Assembly (NCBI RefSeq): GCF_015356755.1
Contig: NZ_JADFCO010000065.1
Coordinates: 607,597 to 671,596, forward strand
Direction of reading: 5' to 3'
DNA from: Nonlabens antarcticus
GTDB taxonomy: Bacteria > Bacteroidota > Bacteroidia > Flavobacteriales > Flavobacteriaceae
Length of the DNA stretch: 64,000 bases
Of this stretch, positions 35,384 to 44,874 are shown piece by piece; position 1 is the first letter of the stretch, and every line of letters begins with the position of its first letter. The notes under the pieces are model-generated. The model searched no databases. It saw only the letters and a program-made list of their open reading frames with translations, and had not been told where the DNA came from. Position numbers and translations under genes: made by a program.

Positions 35384-36308
35384 CGTGTGCCATGACGGAC
35401 TTTAACTCATCCATGGATTTGAATTTTTCCTCGTCCCGCAATCGTTGATGAAATTTGAGTTCCAGCTTCTTGCCGTAGAGATCGCTATCAAAATCTAAAT
35501 AATAAGTCTCAATTTTCTGGCTTTGATCAGCCCCAGGAACCGTAGGATTTGTGCCTATGTTCGTCATTCCCCATACCTTTAGGCCATCTATTATACTGCT
35601 GGTAATATATACTCCAGACTTAGGAATGAGTTTGTATTCCTCCTTAATTTTTAGGTTTGCGGTGGGGTAATTCATGGTACGACCTATTTGTTTCCCTTCC
35701 ACCACCGTTCCTGAAATACTGAATGGTCTATTTAAATATTGATTAGCTGTTTCTACATCACCTTCATTGATAGCGATGCGCACTTTAGTGCTGCTTACTG
35801 CAACCTCTTCAATTTCTTCTTTAGAAATTTCTATGATTTCAAAACCATATTCTAAAGCATCCTCGCGTAAATCCTCGATACTTGCGGTCCTATTGCGACC
35901 GTAATGATGGTCATATCCTATAACGACTACCGCTGCGTTTAATTGATCTACCAGAATGTTCTTTACATAATCATGTGCTGTTGTTCTTGAAAACTCTAGT
36001 GAAAATGGATGAATGATCATGTGCTCGATGCCACTTTCTGCAACCAGATCGACCCGTTCATCAATAGTATTAATCAATTTAAGATCGTGATCTGGCTGCA
36101 AAATCATACGAGGATGAGGGAAAAAAGTCAGCAAAACCGTGGTGAGTTCAGAATCAGTCGCACGATCAATCACTTTTTTAAGAATCTGCTGATGCCCTTG
36201 ATGCAATCCATCAAAAGTACCGATGGTTACCACAGATTTTTTTTGCGATTTGTACTGGTTAATATTTTGGTAGGTTTTCAATACGTTTTCCGGTTTTACC
36301 TCTTGCAA
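35352..36308 (-). CDS. ribF: Bifunctional riboflavin kinase/FAD synthetase
   Basis: About 318 residues. An N-terminal FAD synthetase (nucleotidyltransferase) domain has VTIGTFDGLHQGHQQILKK and GYDHHYGRNR; a C-terminal riboflavin kinase domain has GKQIGRTMNYPTANLKI and YYLDFDSDLYGKKLELKF. It makes FMN and then FAD. No ATG fits: the frame can start at TTG 36308 or at TTG 36281 (MKTYQNINQYK), and the latter matches the usual family N-terminus better. It overlaps the HTTM gene by 32 nt. Confidence 0.94.
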   Translation of the reverse strand: MQEVKPENVLKTYQNINQYKSQKKSVVTIGTFDGLHQGHQQILKKVIDRATDSELTTVLLTFFPHPRMILQPDHDLKLINTIDERVDLVAESGIEHMIIHPFSLEFSRTTAHDYVKNILVDQLNAAVVVIGYDHHYGRNRTASIEDLREDALEYGFEIIEISKEEIEEVAVSSTKVRIAINEGDVETANQYLNRPFSISGTVVEGKQIGRTMNYPTANLKIKEEYKLIPKSGVYITSSIIDGLKVWGMTNIGTNPTVPGADQSQKIETYYLDFDSDLYGKKLELKFHQRLRDEEKFKSMDELKSVMAHDETKTRAYAQ

Positions 36309-36423
36309 ATTAATTGAATCTATCGAGAATTTATAAGATAATTATAGGGAACTAAGTCCTTTAATTTATAGAATGTTTTTGGTATAAAGACATTTACAAG
36401 ATGTTATAAGGTGTGATCAATTC

Positions 36424-36439
36424 CGCTTTCGCGAAAGCG
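36424..36439. repeat. Dispersed palindrome (intergenic)
   Basis: Exact 16-bp palindrome between pth and ribF, inside an otherwise featureless 169-bp gap. Confidence 0.95.
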
Positions 36440-36477
36440 AACTTAACATCATCATTCACATTTAAATCAACTTGGTT

Positions 36478-37110
36478 TTACTTGCCATTGTACTCGTTCA
36501 TGGCATTTGCAAGGCCGCCGTGTATAAAAGCCAGTGCCGCCGCTGCCGCCGTATCCATGCGCTCCTGCAAGGATTTAAGTTCCTCACTGTTCCATTCACC
36601 CAGTACATAATCCACCTGGTTTCCTTGAGAAAACGCATCAGAAATTCCAAATCTAAGCCGCGGATAATTAGGAGTGTTTAATTGCACTTGCGTGTCTTTA
36701 AGGCCATTATGACCGCCGTCACTACCTTTTCCTTTCATACGTATCGTACCGAATTCTAGATTGAGATCATCTGTAATTACCAGCAATTCATCAATGGATA
36801 TGTTTTCCTGCTTAAGGTAATATTTAATCGCCTTGCCAGATAGGTTCATAAACGTATTAGGTTTGAGTAAAATTACTTTTTTTCCCTTGTGGGTTGTGGT
36901 CGCAACATCGCCCAATTTCAGGGTTTCAAAACTCACGGACTTATCTGTAGCAATTTGATCGAGAATCTTGAAGCCTATGTTGTGTCTGGTTTCACTGTAT
37001 TTAACACCAGGATTGCCCAGTCCTACAATTAGGAATTTTTTCATAGGTTCATTTTTGTGGGTTACGGGTTTATCAACGGTCCCGAACCATCGTTTCCAAA
37101 TGGATTTCAT
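36478..37110 (-). CDS. pth: Peptidyl-tRNA hydrolase
   Basis: 210 residues. The catalytic core starts at MKKFLIVGLGNPGVKYSETR (second ATG at 37044), which carries the Asn and the catalytic His (TRHNIGF); DDLNLEFGTIRMKGKGSDGG and HNGLKD follow. The 22-residue extension from ATG 37110 (MKSIWKRWFGTVDKP) is common in flavobacterial Pth and is kept here. It frees peptides from prematurely released peptidyl-tRNA. It lies downstream of rplY, separated from it by a terminator. Confidence 0.94.
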   Translation of the reverse strand: MKSIWKRWFGTVDKPVTHKNEPMKKFLIVGLGNPGVKYSETRHNIGFKILDQIATDKSVSFETLKLGDVATTTHKGKKVILLKPNTFMNLSGKAIKYYLKQENISIDELLVITDDLNLEFGTIRMKGKGSDGGHNGLKDTQVQLNTPNYPRLRFGISDAFSQGNQVDYVLGEWNSEELKSLQERMDTAAAAALAFIHGGLANAMNEYNGK

Positions 37111-37125
37111 TCTTCAAAAATAAAA

Positions 37126-37155
37126 AAGCCGCTCCAGCTAGTGCAGGAACGGCTT
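37126..37155 (-). terminator. Terminator of rplY
   Basis: Stem AAGCCG-TCC / GGA-CGGCTT with one mismatch; on the minus strand it is followed by a long T-rich run. It lies between rplY and pth. Confidence 0.8.
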
Positions 37156-37176
37156 GTGAAATATTCAAGGTTTGAC

Positions 37177-37824
37177 CTAGTCGTCCGTTCCTTCTTTAAC
37201 TGCAGCGACATCATCTGTCTCTGAAGATGGAACCTCATCTGCTGGTACTTCTTCCTCAGTTTCCTCATCTGCGATTGCAGTACGAGAGTTTTTGATCATT
37301 AAAACTACTAGAGAATCAGAATGCATGATTTCATACTCATCAACTCTCAAGTCACGCACATACTTCTTGTCACCAATTTTCATGGGAGCAATATCCATCG
37401 AGATAAAGTCTGGAAGGTTTGCAGGAAGTGCTTTAACTCTTAATTTACGTAGATTTCTTCTCAGAACTCCACCATTAAGTACACCACGAGAAACACCTGT
37501 ACTTCTTACAGGAACTTCCATAGTTACCATTTTATCATCAAAAATCTGATAGAAATCTGCATGAAGTAGCAATTCTCTAACTGGGTGCCACTGCATATCC
37601 TGGGCGATGGTATTGAATTTACCAGCTTCACCTAGGTCGATGACTACAGTATGTGCATCTGGGGTGTAGATAAGGTCCTTAAACGCTTTTTCTTCTGCTG
37701 AAAAATGTATGGGCTCGTCTCCTCCGTAGATTACACAAGGTACCAATCCAGCATTACGTAGGGCTTTAGTTGCCTTTTTGCCCACGCTTTCTCTTTTAGA
37801 TCCGTTGATCGTGATTGATTTCAT
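37177..37824 (-). CDS. rplY: 50S ribosomal protein L25/Ctc
   Basis: 215 residues of the long TL5/Ctc form: N-terminal 5S rRNA-binding domain ([32 protein letters not shown]), a beta domain (about 95-180, [20 protein letters not shown]), and an acidic Glu/Asp-rich tail ([16 protein letters not shown]). It binds 5S rRNA in the central protuberance. It is just downstream of prs on the same strand, the usual order in flavobacteria and many other bacteria. Confidence 0.95.
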   Translation of the reverse strand: MKSITINGSKRESVGKKATKALRNAGLVPCVIYGGDEPIHFSAEEKAFKDLIYTPDAHTVVIDLGEAGKFNTIAQDMQWHPVRELLLHADFYQIFDDKMVTMEVPVRSTGVSRGVLNGGVLRRNLRKLRVKALPANLPDFISMDIAPMKIGDKKYVRDLRVDEYEIMHSDSLVVLMIKNSRTAIADEETEEEVPADEVPSSETDDVAAVKEGTDD

Positions 37825-37851
37825 TTTGGGTTATTTAATTATTAATTGAAA

Positions 37852-38793
37852 TTACATTATAAAATTATCGCTGATAGACTCGTTGTTCTGTACACTGGAC
37901 ATTACTCCAGCAAATAATTTTGCACAGGACAAGACTCTTATCTTATCGCTTTGTTGTTTAAGGGGAATAGAATCTGTAACAATTAGTTCAACTAATTGGG
38001 AATTTTCTACTCTCTCATAGGCTTTGCCTGATAAAATAGCATGTGTACAAATAGCTCTCACACTTTTTGCACCGCGTTCCATCATAACTTCGGCAGCTTT
38101 GGTTAACGTACCTGCGGTATCAACCATGTCATCCACAAGGACTACATTTTTACCGGTAACATCACCTATCAACTCCATGTGAGAAATGATGTTTGCTTTT
38201 AATCGTTGTTTATAACATACAACAACATCACATTCTAGTGTTTTTGAATAAGCATAAGCTCTTTTAGAACCTCCCATATCTGGCGATGCTATGGTAAGAT
38301 TATCCAGTCCTAACTTCTTGAGGTAGGGAATGAAAAGGGAAGAAGCATATAAATGATCTACTGGTTTTTCAAAAAATCCTTGAATCTGATCTGCATGCAA
38401 GTCCATCGTAATGATGCGAGTAGCTCCAGCTGTTTCTAGAATCTTTGCGATCATTTTTGCCCCTATGGGAACGCGTGGTTTATCCTTGCGATCCTGACGC
38501 GCCCAACCAAAATAAGGGATTACAGCGGTGATATGTCTGGCACTTGCTCTCTTTGCACCGTCAATCATTAGTAATAATTCCATCAGGTTATCGCTGCTGG
38601 GATGTGTGGATCCTATTAAGAATACACGTCTACCGCGTATAGACTCTTCAAAGGAGGGTTGAAACTCACCATCACTAAAGGTGGCAAAATTAACCTGCCC
38701 CAGTGAAGCACCATATTCTTTTGCAATGGATTGAGCGAGACCCATACTTTGTCTACAGCCAAAAAGTTTTGCTTCTGAATAAGAATAGGGCAT
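37852..38793 (-). CDS. prs: Ribose-phosphate pyrophosphokinase
   Basis: 313-residue PRPP synthetase, transferring pyrophosphate from ATP to ribose 5-phosphate for nucleotide, histidine and tryptophan synthesis. Motifs: the N-terminal NFATFSDGEFQPSF, the flexible loop region YFGWARQDRKDKPR, the metal-binding TMDLHADQIQGFF and the PRPP loop VVLVDDMVDTAGTLTKA. Length is normal. A TACATTTG box upstream is the likely promoter, and rplY follows. Confidence 0.96.
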   Translation of the reverse strand: MPYSYSEAKLFGCRQSMGLAQSIAKEYGASLGQVNFATFSDGEFQPSFEESIRGRRVFLIGSTHPSSDNLMELLLMIDGAKRASARHITAVIPYFGWARQDRKDKPRVPIGAKMIAKILETAGATRIITMDLHADQIQGFFEKPVDHLYASSLFIPYLKKLGLDNLTIASPDMGGSKRAYAYSKTLECDVVVCYKQRLKANIISHMELIGDVTGKNVVLVDDMVDTAGTLTKAAEVMMERGAKSVRAICTHAILSGKAYERVENSQLVELIVTDSIPLKQQSDKIRVLSCAKLFAGVMSSVQNNESISDNFIM

Positions 38794-38826
38794 TGTTAAG
38801 TGTTTAGGGCCTTGATTTTAAGGCTG

Positions 38827-38834
38827 CAAATGTA
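38827..38834 (-). promoter_or_regulatory. Putative -7 promoter box of prs
   Basis: Minus strand reads TACATTTG, 33 nt before the prs ATG. Confidence 0.5.
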
Positions 38835-38877
38835 AAACTATTTTCTATTGCAGGATAGAAAAAGGAAAGGAAAAAAA

Positions 38878-38906
38878 TTGGAGATTGAGAATATTTGTTA
38901 CTTTTG
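38878..38906 (+). promoter_or_regulatory. Promoter of tRNA-Leu
   Basis: TTG at 38878-38880 and TACTTTTG at 38899-38906 with an 18-nt spacer match the Bacteroidota -33/-7 pair. The -7 box ends 16 nt before the tRNA 5' end. This is the best two-box promoter in the window. Confidence 0.65.
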
Positions 38907-38922
38907 CAATCCCAATTATTAT

Positions 38923-39004
38923 GCCTCAGTGGTGGAATTGGTAGACACGTTGGATTCAAAATCCAATGCTGCAAGGCGTGCCGGTTCGATTCCGGCCTGA
39001 GGTA
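38923..39004 (+). tRNA. tRNA-Leu(CAA)
   Basis: 82-nt class II tRNA for UUG codons. Acceptor arms GCCTCAG and CTGAGGT pair with one G-U, the D-arm is TGGTGGAATTGGTAGACA, the anticodon stem TTGGA/TCCAA encloses TTCAAAA (anticodon CAA), and the T arm is GCCGGTTCGATTCCGGC. A variable arm (TGCTGCAAGGCGT) is present. CCA is not encoded and must be added after transcription. A terminator follows immediately. Confidence 0.95.
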
Positions 39005-39005
39005 C

Positions 39006-39033
39006 AAAACCAGAACAGCGATGTTCTGGTTTT
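39006..39033 (+). terminator. Terminator of tRNA-Leu
   Basis: Perfect 12-bp stem AAAACCAGAACA / TGTTCTGGTTTT with loop GCGA, followed by T residues; it ends at the stop of the convergent hybrid kinase gene and can serve both. Confidence 0.9.
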
Positions 39034-41316
39034 TTATTTGATTCTATTTTGAAATTCGGTTGATCTGGAAAGGCTAGACTCAACGCCCGGTAAATGTCGC
39101 ATGATGGTTTGCTGGAAGCTGCGAATGTCATACGGCTTTACGATAATATCGTCCATACCGCAGGAATAAATTTGTTCTCTCATTTCTTCAAGCTCTACTG
39201 CCGTTAGAGCGATGATAGGAATCTTGCTGAATGTTCTTATCTCTCTTGTAGCCTCTAAACCGTCCATAACCGGCATATTTACATCCATAAGAACTAGTTC
39301 ATATTGACCCGTGCGAATCATTTCTACTGCAATCAAACCATTTTCTGCTACCTTGCAATGGACATTGTCTTTTTCAAGAATCTTACGAGTGACCATTTGG
39401 TTGATTTTGTTGTCCTCTACAACAAGGATTTTACACCCATCCAGTTTCTGTATATCATAAATTAGTGAAGTGTGTTCATTTTGCGCATCATAAGGTTTAC
39501 TGTTTTCCACAACTTCAAAATTCATCTGGAAAGAGAATGTAGAACCTTTGCCCACTTCACTTTCTACCCTAATCTCTGATCCGGTAGAGTGCAGTAACCT
39601 TTTTACTATGGCAAGTCCTAAACCTGTTCCTTGATAGGAAAAGTTTTTGCTTTCGCCTTGAGCGAACTCCTCAAAAATTTGATTTATTTTATTTTCTGCG
39701 ATTCCTTGACCGGTATCTGTAATGAAAAACTCCAGGGTTATAGCTTCATCTACCTTAATAACTTTGATTTCAATAAAAATAGTACCGTCTTCAGTGAATT
39801 TACACGCATTGCCTAATAAATTCATCAATACTTGAGATAATAGTATGCTATTCCCTTTAATCAATTGCGGAAGCTTGCTATCATATTTGACCTTAATTTC
39901 ATTATTATTTTGTACTCGGATATATTCAAAAGAGGAGATGATATTTTCCATCAATGACGCAATACTGAAAACCTCATTATTATTATCTAATTCTTTTGAG
40001 GAATCAATCTTGTTGAGCTGCAGTACATCATTCACTAAAGCTAATAAGTAATCTGCGGAAAATTTAAGTGATTCAAGGTCTTGAAGGTTTTCGTCATCTT
40101 TATTTTTTTCAAGTAAAATACTTGTCAGGCCTATAACACCGTAGAGAGGAGTGCGCAACTCATGACTAACCGTAGAAAAGAAACTGCTTTTCACTTGGGA
40201 CAGTCGCTCTGCTTCTTTTTTTGCCTTTTCAACTTGGATATTTTTAAATTCTAGGGATTCTATAAAAACCTTGCGTTTGCGGGCAATGTAAATAAGGGAT
40301 ACTATAAATGCGCAACCTATCACGATGACACCTATAAGCATATAGTTTAAGAGAGTGCGTTGTTGAACTTTTTGAGCTTGTAAATCTGTTTTAAGTTGCG
40401 CTTGATCAAGATCTTTCTGGACTTCATCCACCTGAAATTTTGCAGCTATTCTCTTGCTTTCTGATAAGCTGCGCTCTTTCTGATTGATTTGGTAAATACT
40501 GTCATATTTAGAAAGCATCTCATAAGCTAATATGTAGTTTTCTTTTGATCTGAGAGCTCGCGCATAGAGGCGATAGGATTTCTCTAACTCATCGTTTCTA
40601 TTATCTGCCTCTCCTAGATCTATTGCTTCTATTAAGACAGCAATTGCATCATCTATCTTGTTATCTTTTAAATGACTCTCCGCTTTAAGGTTATGGTACA
40701 ATGTCTTATTCCTTTCATCGAGAGAAGAGTTCAATGAATATTTAGTTAGAGAATCTAATGTTTGTTTGAACTGTTCCTTATCGTCTCTTTTAAAAAGAAT
40801 TGTAGCCAGTTCATAGTAGGAATTTTGAAGACCTATTAAATTGCCTTCTGTCTGATACATTTCTAAAGCATTCTCGATAAATCGGATTCCTTTATTGTAA
40901 GTCTTGGGATTTTGAATATAAACTGCCGCGAGATCTCCATAGGAATCTGCAATTAAGTCAGTTTTTCTAGTTTTGGTAGCGTAATAATAGGATTTTTTAA
41001 AAGCCTTGAGAGCACTTACAGTGTCTTCAAGTATCAAGCGATCATAACCTAAATAGCTGTAAGCAGCGTGTGCGATGACAAAGTCACCAGCTTCTTCTGC
41101 TTTTTTAATGGTGTTGATGTTGTTTTGTAGCGATTCTCTGAATTTTCCTTCATCAAAAAGCCTGTAGCTATCAATGATCATTGCTCTAAGCTGCTCTTGC
41201 TGCTCTTGCTGCTCTGTGGAAGAGTCATTTACATTCTTAGTATCCTCTTTCTGTTGTCCTAAACAAATGCTCAGTGTGAATAGAGCTATTAAAGAGAAAG
41301 TGCAGTTTCTGATCAT
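39034..41316 (-). CDS. Hybrid sensor histidine kinase with TPR sensor and receiver domain
   Basis: 760 residues: signal peptide (FSLIALFTLSICLGQ), periplasmic TPR-type repeats (about 45-290), one transmembrane segment (LLNYMLIGVIVIGCAFIVSL near 325), a short coiled coil, HisKA with HELRTPLYGVIGL (phospho-His near 387), HATPase_c with NLLGNACKFTEDG, DTGQGIAENK and GTGLGLAIVKRL, then a receiver domain (about 635-750) with LVLMDVNMPVMDG and the Lys of DDIIVKPYD. The receiver ends the protein; no output domain is attached. The signal may be sensed by the periplasmic TPRs or a bound partner. Confidence 0.93.
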   Translation of the reverse strand: MIRNCTFSLIALFTLSICLGQQKEDTKNVNDSSTEQQEQQEQLRAMIIDSYRLFDEGKFRESLQNNINTIKKAEEAGDFVIAHAAYSYLGYDRLILEDTVSALKAFKKSYYYATKTRKTDLIADSYGDLAAVYIQNPKTYNKGIRFIENALEMYQTEGNLIGLQNSYYELATILFKRDDKEQFKQTLDSLTKYSLNSSLDERNKTLYHNLKAESHLKDNKIDDAIAVLIEAIDLGEADNRNDELEKSYRLYARALRSKENYILAYEMLSKYDSIYQINQKERSLSESKRIAAKFQVDEVQKDLDQAQLKTDLQAQKVQQRTLLNYMLIGVIVIGCAFIVSLIYIARKRKVFIESLEFKNIQVEKAKKEAERLSQVKSSFFSTVSHELRTPLYGVIGLTSILLEKNKDDENLQDLESLKFSADYLLALVNDVLQLNKIDSSKELDNNNEVFSIASLMENIISSFEYIRVQNNNEIKVKYDSKLPQLIKGNSILLSQVLMNLLGNACKFTEDGTIFIEIKVIKVDEAITLEFFITDTGQGIAENKINQIFEEFAQGESKNFSYQGTGLGLAIVKRLLHSTGSEIRVESEVGKGSTFSFQMNFEVVENSKPYDAQNEHTSLIYDIQKLDGCKILVVEDNKINQMVTRKILEKDNVHCKVAENGLIAVEMIRTGQYELVLMDVNMPVMDGLEATREIRTFSKIPIIALTAVELEEMREQIYSCGMDDIIVKPYDIRSFQQTIMRHLPGVESSLSRSTEFQNRIK

Positions 41317-41578
41317 TTAATATGATAACATAAAATGTTAAAAAAATTAAATATAGACTATCTCGATGAATTCAATCATGATCAAAATGACCAATTCTTA
41401 AACGTATTATTTTTTGACACCCTGATTGAAAAGCAATTATGGTTCAATACCCAATCATTCAAGCTATTTTCACATCAAAGTATGGATTTAATTCCATTTG
41501 CCACAGCAATAGACTTTGTCGTTAATCAGCGCGGTATGTTGTAAAATTGCACCTGCTTAATCTATCAAAATCTATAAT

Positions 41579-43606
41579 TTGAAAATCTACTTTTTTATAT
41601 TTATTCTTGCCGGTTTGTTATCTGTACCAGCGACCGCTCAAATAGATTCCTTAAAAACTGTAACTGTAAAAGTTTTTCCAGCAATAGATATTGAACAACA
41701 AATTCAAGAAACGCCATTTTCTGTAGCGTCTAAAACTTTTAAAAATTCTCAAAATTCAAAACAGCAGCTGTCTTTTGATGAATATCTCAATGGTATTCCG
41801 GGTTTATTTGTGTTAAATCGCAATAATTTTTCTCAAGATCTCCGGATTTCCCTTAGAGGCTTTGGGGCGAGATCTGCTTTTGGGATTCGTGGAATAAAAA
41901 TAGTGGTTGATGGTATTCCAGAAACTACCCCTGATGGACAAGGACAAATTGACAATCTTACTTTGGGAATTATTGATAACCTGCAAATATTGCGTGGTCC
42001 AGCCTCTTTATTATATGGAAATGCTGCAGGTGGTGTGATCAATATAAATACAATTTCAGAAATTGACAGCACCTATGCTCAAGTAGGTTATGTACTGGGT
42101 AACTATGGAATGAATAAATACGATGCCACCGCTGGAATTAAACATGATAATGGCGCAACGATTATATCTGCTTCCCGCACGACTAGCGACGGTTATCGAG
42201 AACACAGTAGTTTTGAAAGTAACCAATTCAACATTAAATCAACCCTCAATTTTAAGAACCAAAACTCTCTTGCCTTCCAGTTTAACTATACGGACAGTCC
42301 TGTTGCACTGGATGCTGGAGGTCTCACCCTAGAAGAGGTGAATGAAAATAAAAGACAAGCGAGGTCTAGGAATGTACAATTCAATTCTCAAGAACAGGTA
42401 CGCCAGCTTAAAACTGGAATCTCCTATCAACAGCGTTGGGATAACCTGGCTTTAGAATCTTATGGATTTTATTCCTATCGAGATTTTGATAATAAATTAC
42501 CTTTTGAATCTGGCGGTCAGGTAGAACTGTATCGCAATTATTATGGTCAGGGAAGTTATTTGACCTATGACACAATGGGTTCCAGTTTTCAAAATAAGAT
42601 CCAGCTAGGATATGCACTTGCTTTTCAAGCAGACCAGCGACAACGTTTTGATAACCTCAACGGCGAGCGTGGAAATTCAGATTTTAACCAGCTAGAATCC
42701 TATAACAGTTATGGTTTTTATCTCGTTGATCGATTAGAGATAGGTAAATGGAATCTATTGGGAGGATTGCGCTATGATATCAATTCGTTAGAAGCAGATG
42801 ACAGAACTTTAGCAAGTAATAGTAATTCCCGAAATCTCAATAGCTGGAGTGGTAGTCTAGGATTTAATTATGAATTATCTGTTAGCGATCATCTTTTTGC
42901 AAACGTCGCCACGAGTTTTGAAACTCCCGCTTTAAGTGAGCTGTCCGCAAATCCTGATGGTAGCACTGGATTTAATCCAGATCTAGAAGCGCAAAAGTCC
43001 ATAAATTATGAAATAGGCTTTAAGAGCCAGCGAGAGAAATTTGAGTGGAATGCGGCAATATTTTACATCGATACTAAAGATGATCTTGTGCCATTTGAAC
43101 TCGCTCAATTTCCTGATAGAACCTTCTACAGAAATGCGGGAAGCAGCAGTCGCTACGGGCTTGAATTATTTGCAAATACAGCCATCACAAATAGATTGTC
43201 ACTTAATGCTAGTTACACATATTCTAATTTTCAATATGAGGACTATCAACTGAGTGCTGAAAATCTAGAAGACAATCAATTGCCAGGAATCCCTAAACAC
43301 CTAGCAACTCTAGGGTTTACCTATGATCAACCGCAGGGATTATTTATCCAGCTTAATTCTACCTATCGAGGCAAGCTGTTTGCCGATGATTTCAATACTA
43401 CAGAAATAGATAATGCGTTTATCACAGACTTGAGCGCCAGCTACCCTATAAAATTTAAAAATACCAAGGTATCCCTCATAGGCGGTGTTAATAACCTATT
43501 CAATTCCAGTTACTTTGATAATGTGCGGATCAATGCATTTGGAGGTCGTTATTATGAGCCAGCGCCAGGAATCAACTTTTATACAGGATTGCGCGTGCGT
43601 ATTTAA
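41579..43606 (+). CDS. TonB-dependent outer-membrane receptor
   Basis: 675 residues from a TTG start at 41579; there is no ATG that would keep the signal peptide MKIYFFIFILAGLLSVPATAQ. A plug domain (about 40-170) has DEYLNGIPGLFVLNR, RISLRGFGARSAFGIRGI, VVDGIPETTPDGQGQ and RGPASLLYGNAAGGVI; a 22-strand barrel follows and ends YTGLRVRI, with an aromatic-rich last strand. No CarboxypepD_reg domain precedes the plug. The pattern resembles siderophore/iron receptors, but the substrate is not identifiable. Confidence 0.92.
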   Translation: MKIYFFIFILAGLLSVPATAQIDSLKTVTVKVFPAIDIEQQIQETPFSVASKTFKNSQNSKQQLSFDEYLNGIPGLFVLNRNNFSQDLRISLRGFGARSAFGIRGIKIVVDGIPETTPDGQGQIDNLTLGIIDNLQILRGPASLLYGNAAGGVININTISEIDSTYAQVGYVLGNYGMNKYDATAGIKHDNGATIISASRTTSDGYREHSSFESNQFNIKSTLNFKNQNSLAFQFNYTDSPVALDAGGLTLEEVNENKRQARSRNVQFNSQEQVRQLKTGISYQQRWDNLALESYGFYSYRDFDNKLPFESGGQVELYRNYYGQGSYLTYDTMGSSFQNKIQLGYALAFQADQRQRFDNLNGERGNSDFNQLESYNSYGFYLVDRLEIGKWNLLGGLRYDINSLEADDRTLASNSNSRNLNSWSGSLGFNYELSVSDHLFANVATSFETPALSELSANPDGSTGFNPDLEAQKSINYEIGFKSQREKFEWNAAIFYIDTKDDLVPFELAQFPDRTFYRNAGSSSRYGLELFANTAITNRLSLNASYTYSNFQYEDYQLSAENLEDNQLPGIPKHLATLGFTYDQPQGLFIQLNSTYRGKLFADDFNTTEIDNAFITDLSASYPIKFKNTKVSLIGGVNNLFNSSYFDNVRINAFGGRYYEPAPGINFYTGLRVRI

Positions 43607-43689
43607 AGAGTGATTGTAAGGTATAAAGTTTCAGGCCTGACACCTTCTTTTTATATTTCGAGACATTTCAATCAACCCCTATTATTTTC

Positions 43690-44277
43690 ATGGATAACTT
43701 TATTTTTTACTTTCTCGAGGGATTCTGGCACGTATTAGATTTACTGGCATACGATCATATACTTTTTATAATTTTACTTGCAGTGCCTTATTTATTTAAT
43801 GGCTGGCGCAAGCTGTTACTGCTAGTGACTGCTTTTACTGTAGGTCACACCATCTCGTTGTTGTTAGTGGCATTTGGAAAAGTCTCATTCAGTACGGCTT
43901 ATATTGAATTCCTGATCCCAGTGACTATAGCGATTACGGCACTTTACAATATATTCACAGCGGGCAGGCGCCATCAGAACAATACACCATGGTTTGCGGC
44001 CATAATTGCATTGTTTTTTGGGTTAGTTCATGGGTTCGGTTTCTCGGGAGCATTCCGCATGCTGGCATCTGGAAGCGATGATAACACATTATTGATACTG
44101 GGCGAATTTGCGCTGGGAATAGAGGCCGCACAACTGGTAATCGTTCTCATTGTCTTGATCTTAAACTTTATCTTTACGGGATTATTCCGCTTTAGTAAAA
44201 AAGAATGGGCTCAAATAATTTCAGCTATTATTTTTGGGATTGTGATCCCGATGTTAATTGCCAGATGGATCTGGTAA
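43690..44277 (+). CDS. HupE/UreJ-like membrane protein
   Basis: 195 residues with about six membrane helices. The His-containing motifs WHVLDLLAYDHILFI, FTVGHTISL and FGLVHGFGFSGAF match the HupE/UreJ_2 family, which is linked to metal (nickel/cobalt) uptake in hydrogenase and urease contexts; there is no such enzyme nearby, so the substrate is open. Transcribed alone in + direction. Confidence 0.9.
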   Translation: MDNFIFYFLEGFWHVLDLLAYDHILFIILLAVPYLFNGWRKLLLLVTAFTVGHTISLLLVAFGKVSFSTAYIEFLIPVTIAITALYNIFTAGRRHQNNTPWFAAIIALFFGLVHGFGFSGAFRMLASGSDDNTLLILGEFALGIEAAQLVIVLIVLILNFIFTGLFRFSKKEWAQIISAIIFGIVIPMLIARWIW

Positions 44278-44318
44278 GTGGCTAACTTTAAATTGTATTA
44301 TTCAGCTTTTATTAAGTT

Positions 44319-44334
44319 CGCTTTCGCGAAAGCG
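44319..44334. repeat. Dispersed palindrome (intergenic)
   Basis: Exact 16-bp palindrome just upstream of the dCMP deaminase gene. Confidence 0.95.
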
Positions 44335-44367
44335 ACTACTTTAGAAGTCGGTGCATTACCATAGTAC

Positions 44368-44874
44368 TTGAACACGTTTCTTTATCACATTTACAGGATT
44401 GCGGAAACGGAAACTTTATCAGATTTAAAACTTTTTGTAGAATTGAAGCCAAAGAAACAGCATAAATACGATGTCGCCTATTTAAGGATGGCGCGCGAGT
44501 GGGCACAGCTTTCCTATTGCAAACGCAGGAAGGTAGGTGCACTCATAGTGCGCGACCGCATGATTATTAGTGACGGCTACAATGGTACACCCAGCGGCTT
44601 TGAAAACTTTTGCGAGGATGAAGAGGGGTATACTAAATGGTATGTGCTACATGCAGAGGCAAATGCTATTTTAAAAGTAGCATCATCTACACAATCCTGC
44701 CACAGTGCTACTTTATATATCACGATGTCTCCATGCCAGCAATGCAGCAAATTAATCCACCAGAGTGGCATTACCAGAGTGGTTTATCATCAAGATTATA
44801 AAGACGACAGTGGATTGAAATTTCTAGAAAAGGCAGGCGTTATAGTAGAGCATATTACCGATCTCGATTCATGA
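44368..44874 (+). CDS. dCMP deaminase-like zinc enzyme
   Basis: Cytidine/deoxycytidylate deaminase family. The zinc motif is LHAEANAIL (His and catalytic Glu) with SPCQQCSKLI, and RMIISDGYNGTPSGFENFCE is the dCMP-specific loop; the N-terminus KPKKQHKYDVAYLRMAREWA is the family start. Two TTG starts are possible: 44368 (168 residues) and 44443, which gives MKPKKQ and fits better. dCMP deaminase yields dUMP for thymidylate synthesis. Its TGA overlaps the next ATG (ATGA). Confidence 0.88.
   Translation: MNTFLYHIYRIAETETLSDLKLFVELKPKKQHKYDVAYLRMAREWAQLSYCKRRKVGALIVRDRMIISDGYNGTPSGFENFCEDEEGYTKWYVLHAEANAILKVASSTQSCHSATLYITMSPCQQCSKLIHQSGITRVVYHQDYKDDSGLKFLEKAGVIVEHITDLDS

Noticed and set aside
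39648..39672. Possible extra copy of the palindrome near GCTTTCGCC in the hybrid kinase gene
   Set aside because: Only the first half matches and no inverted partner is present.
41335..41544. 69-residue reading frame between the hybrid kinase and TonB receptor genes
   Set aside because: No recognised domain or start signal, and composition is not convincing; left as unsupported.
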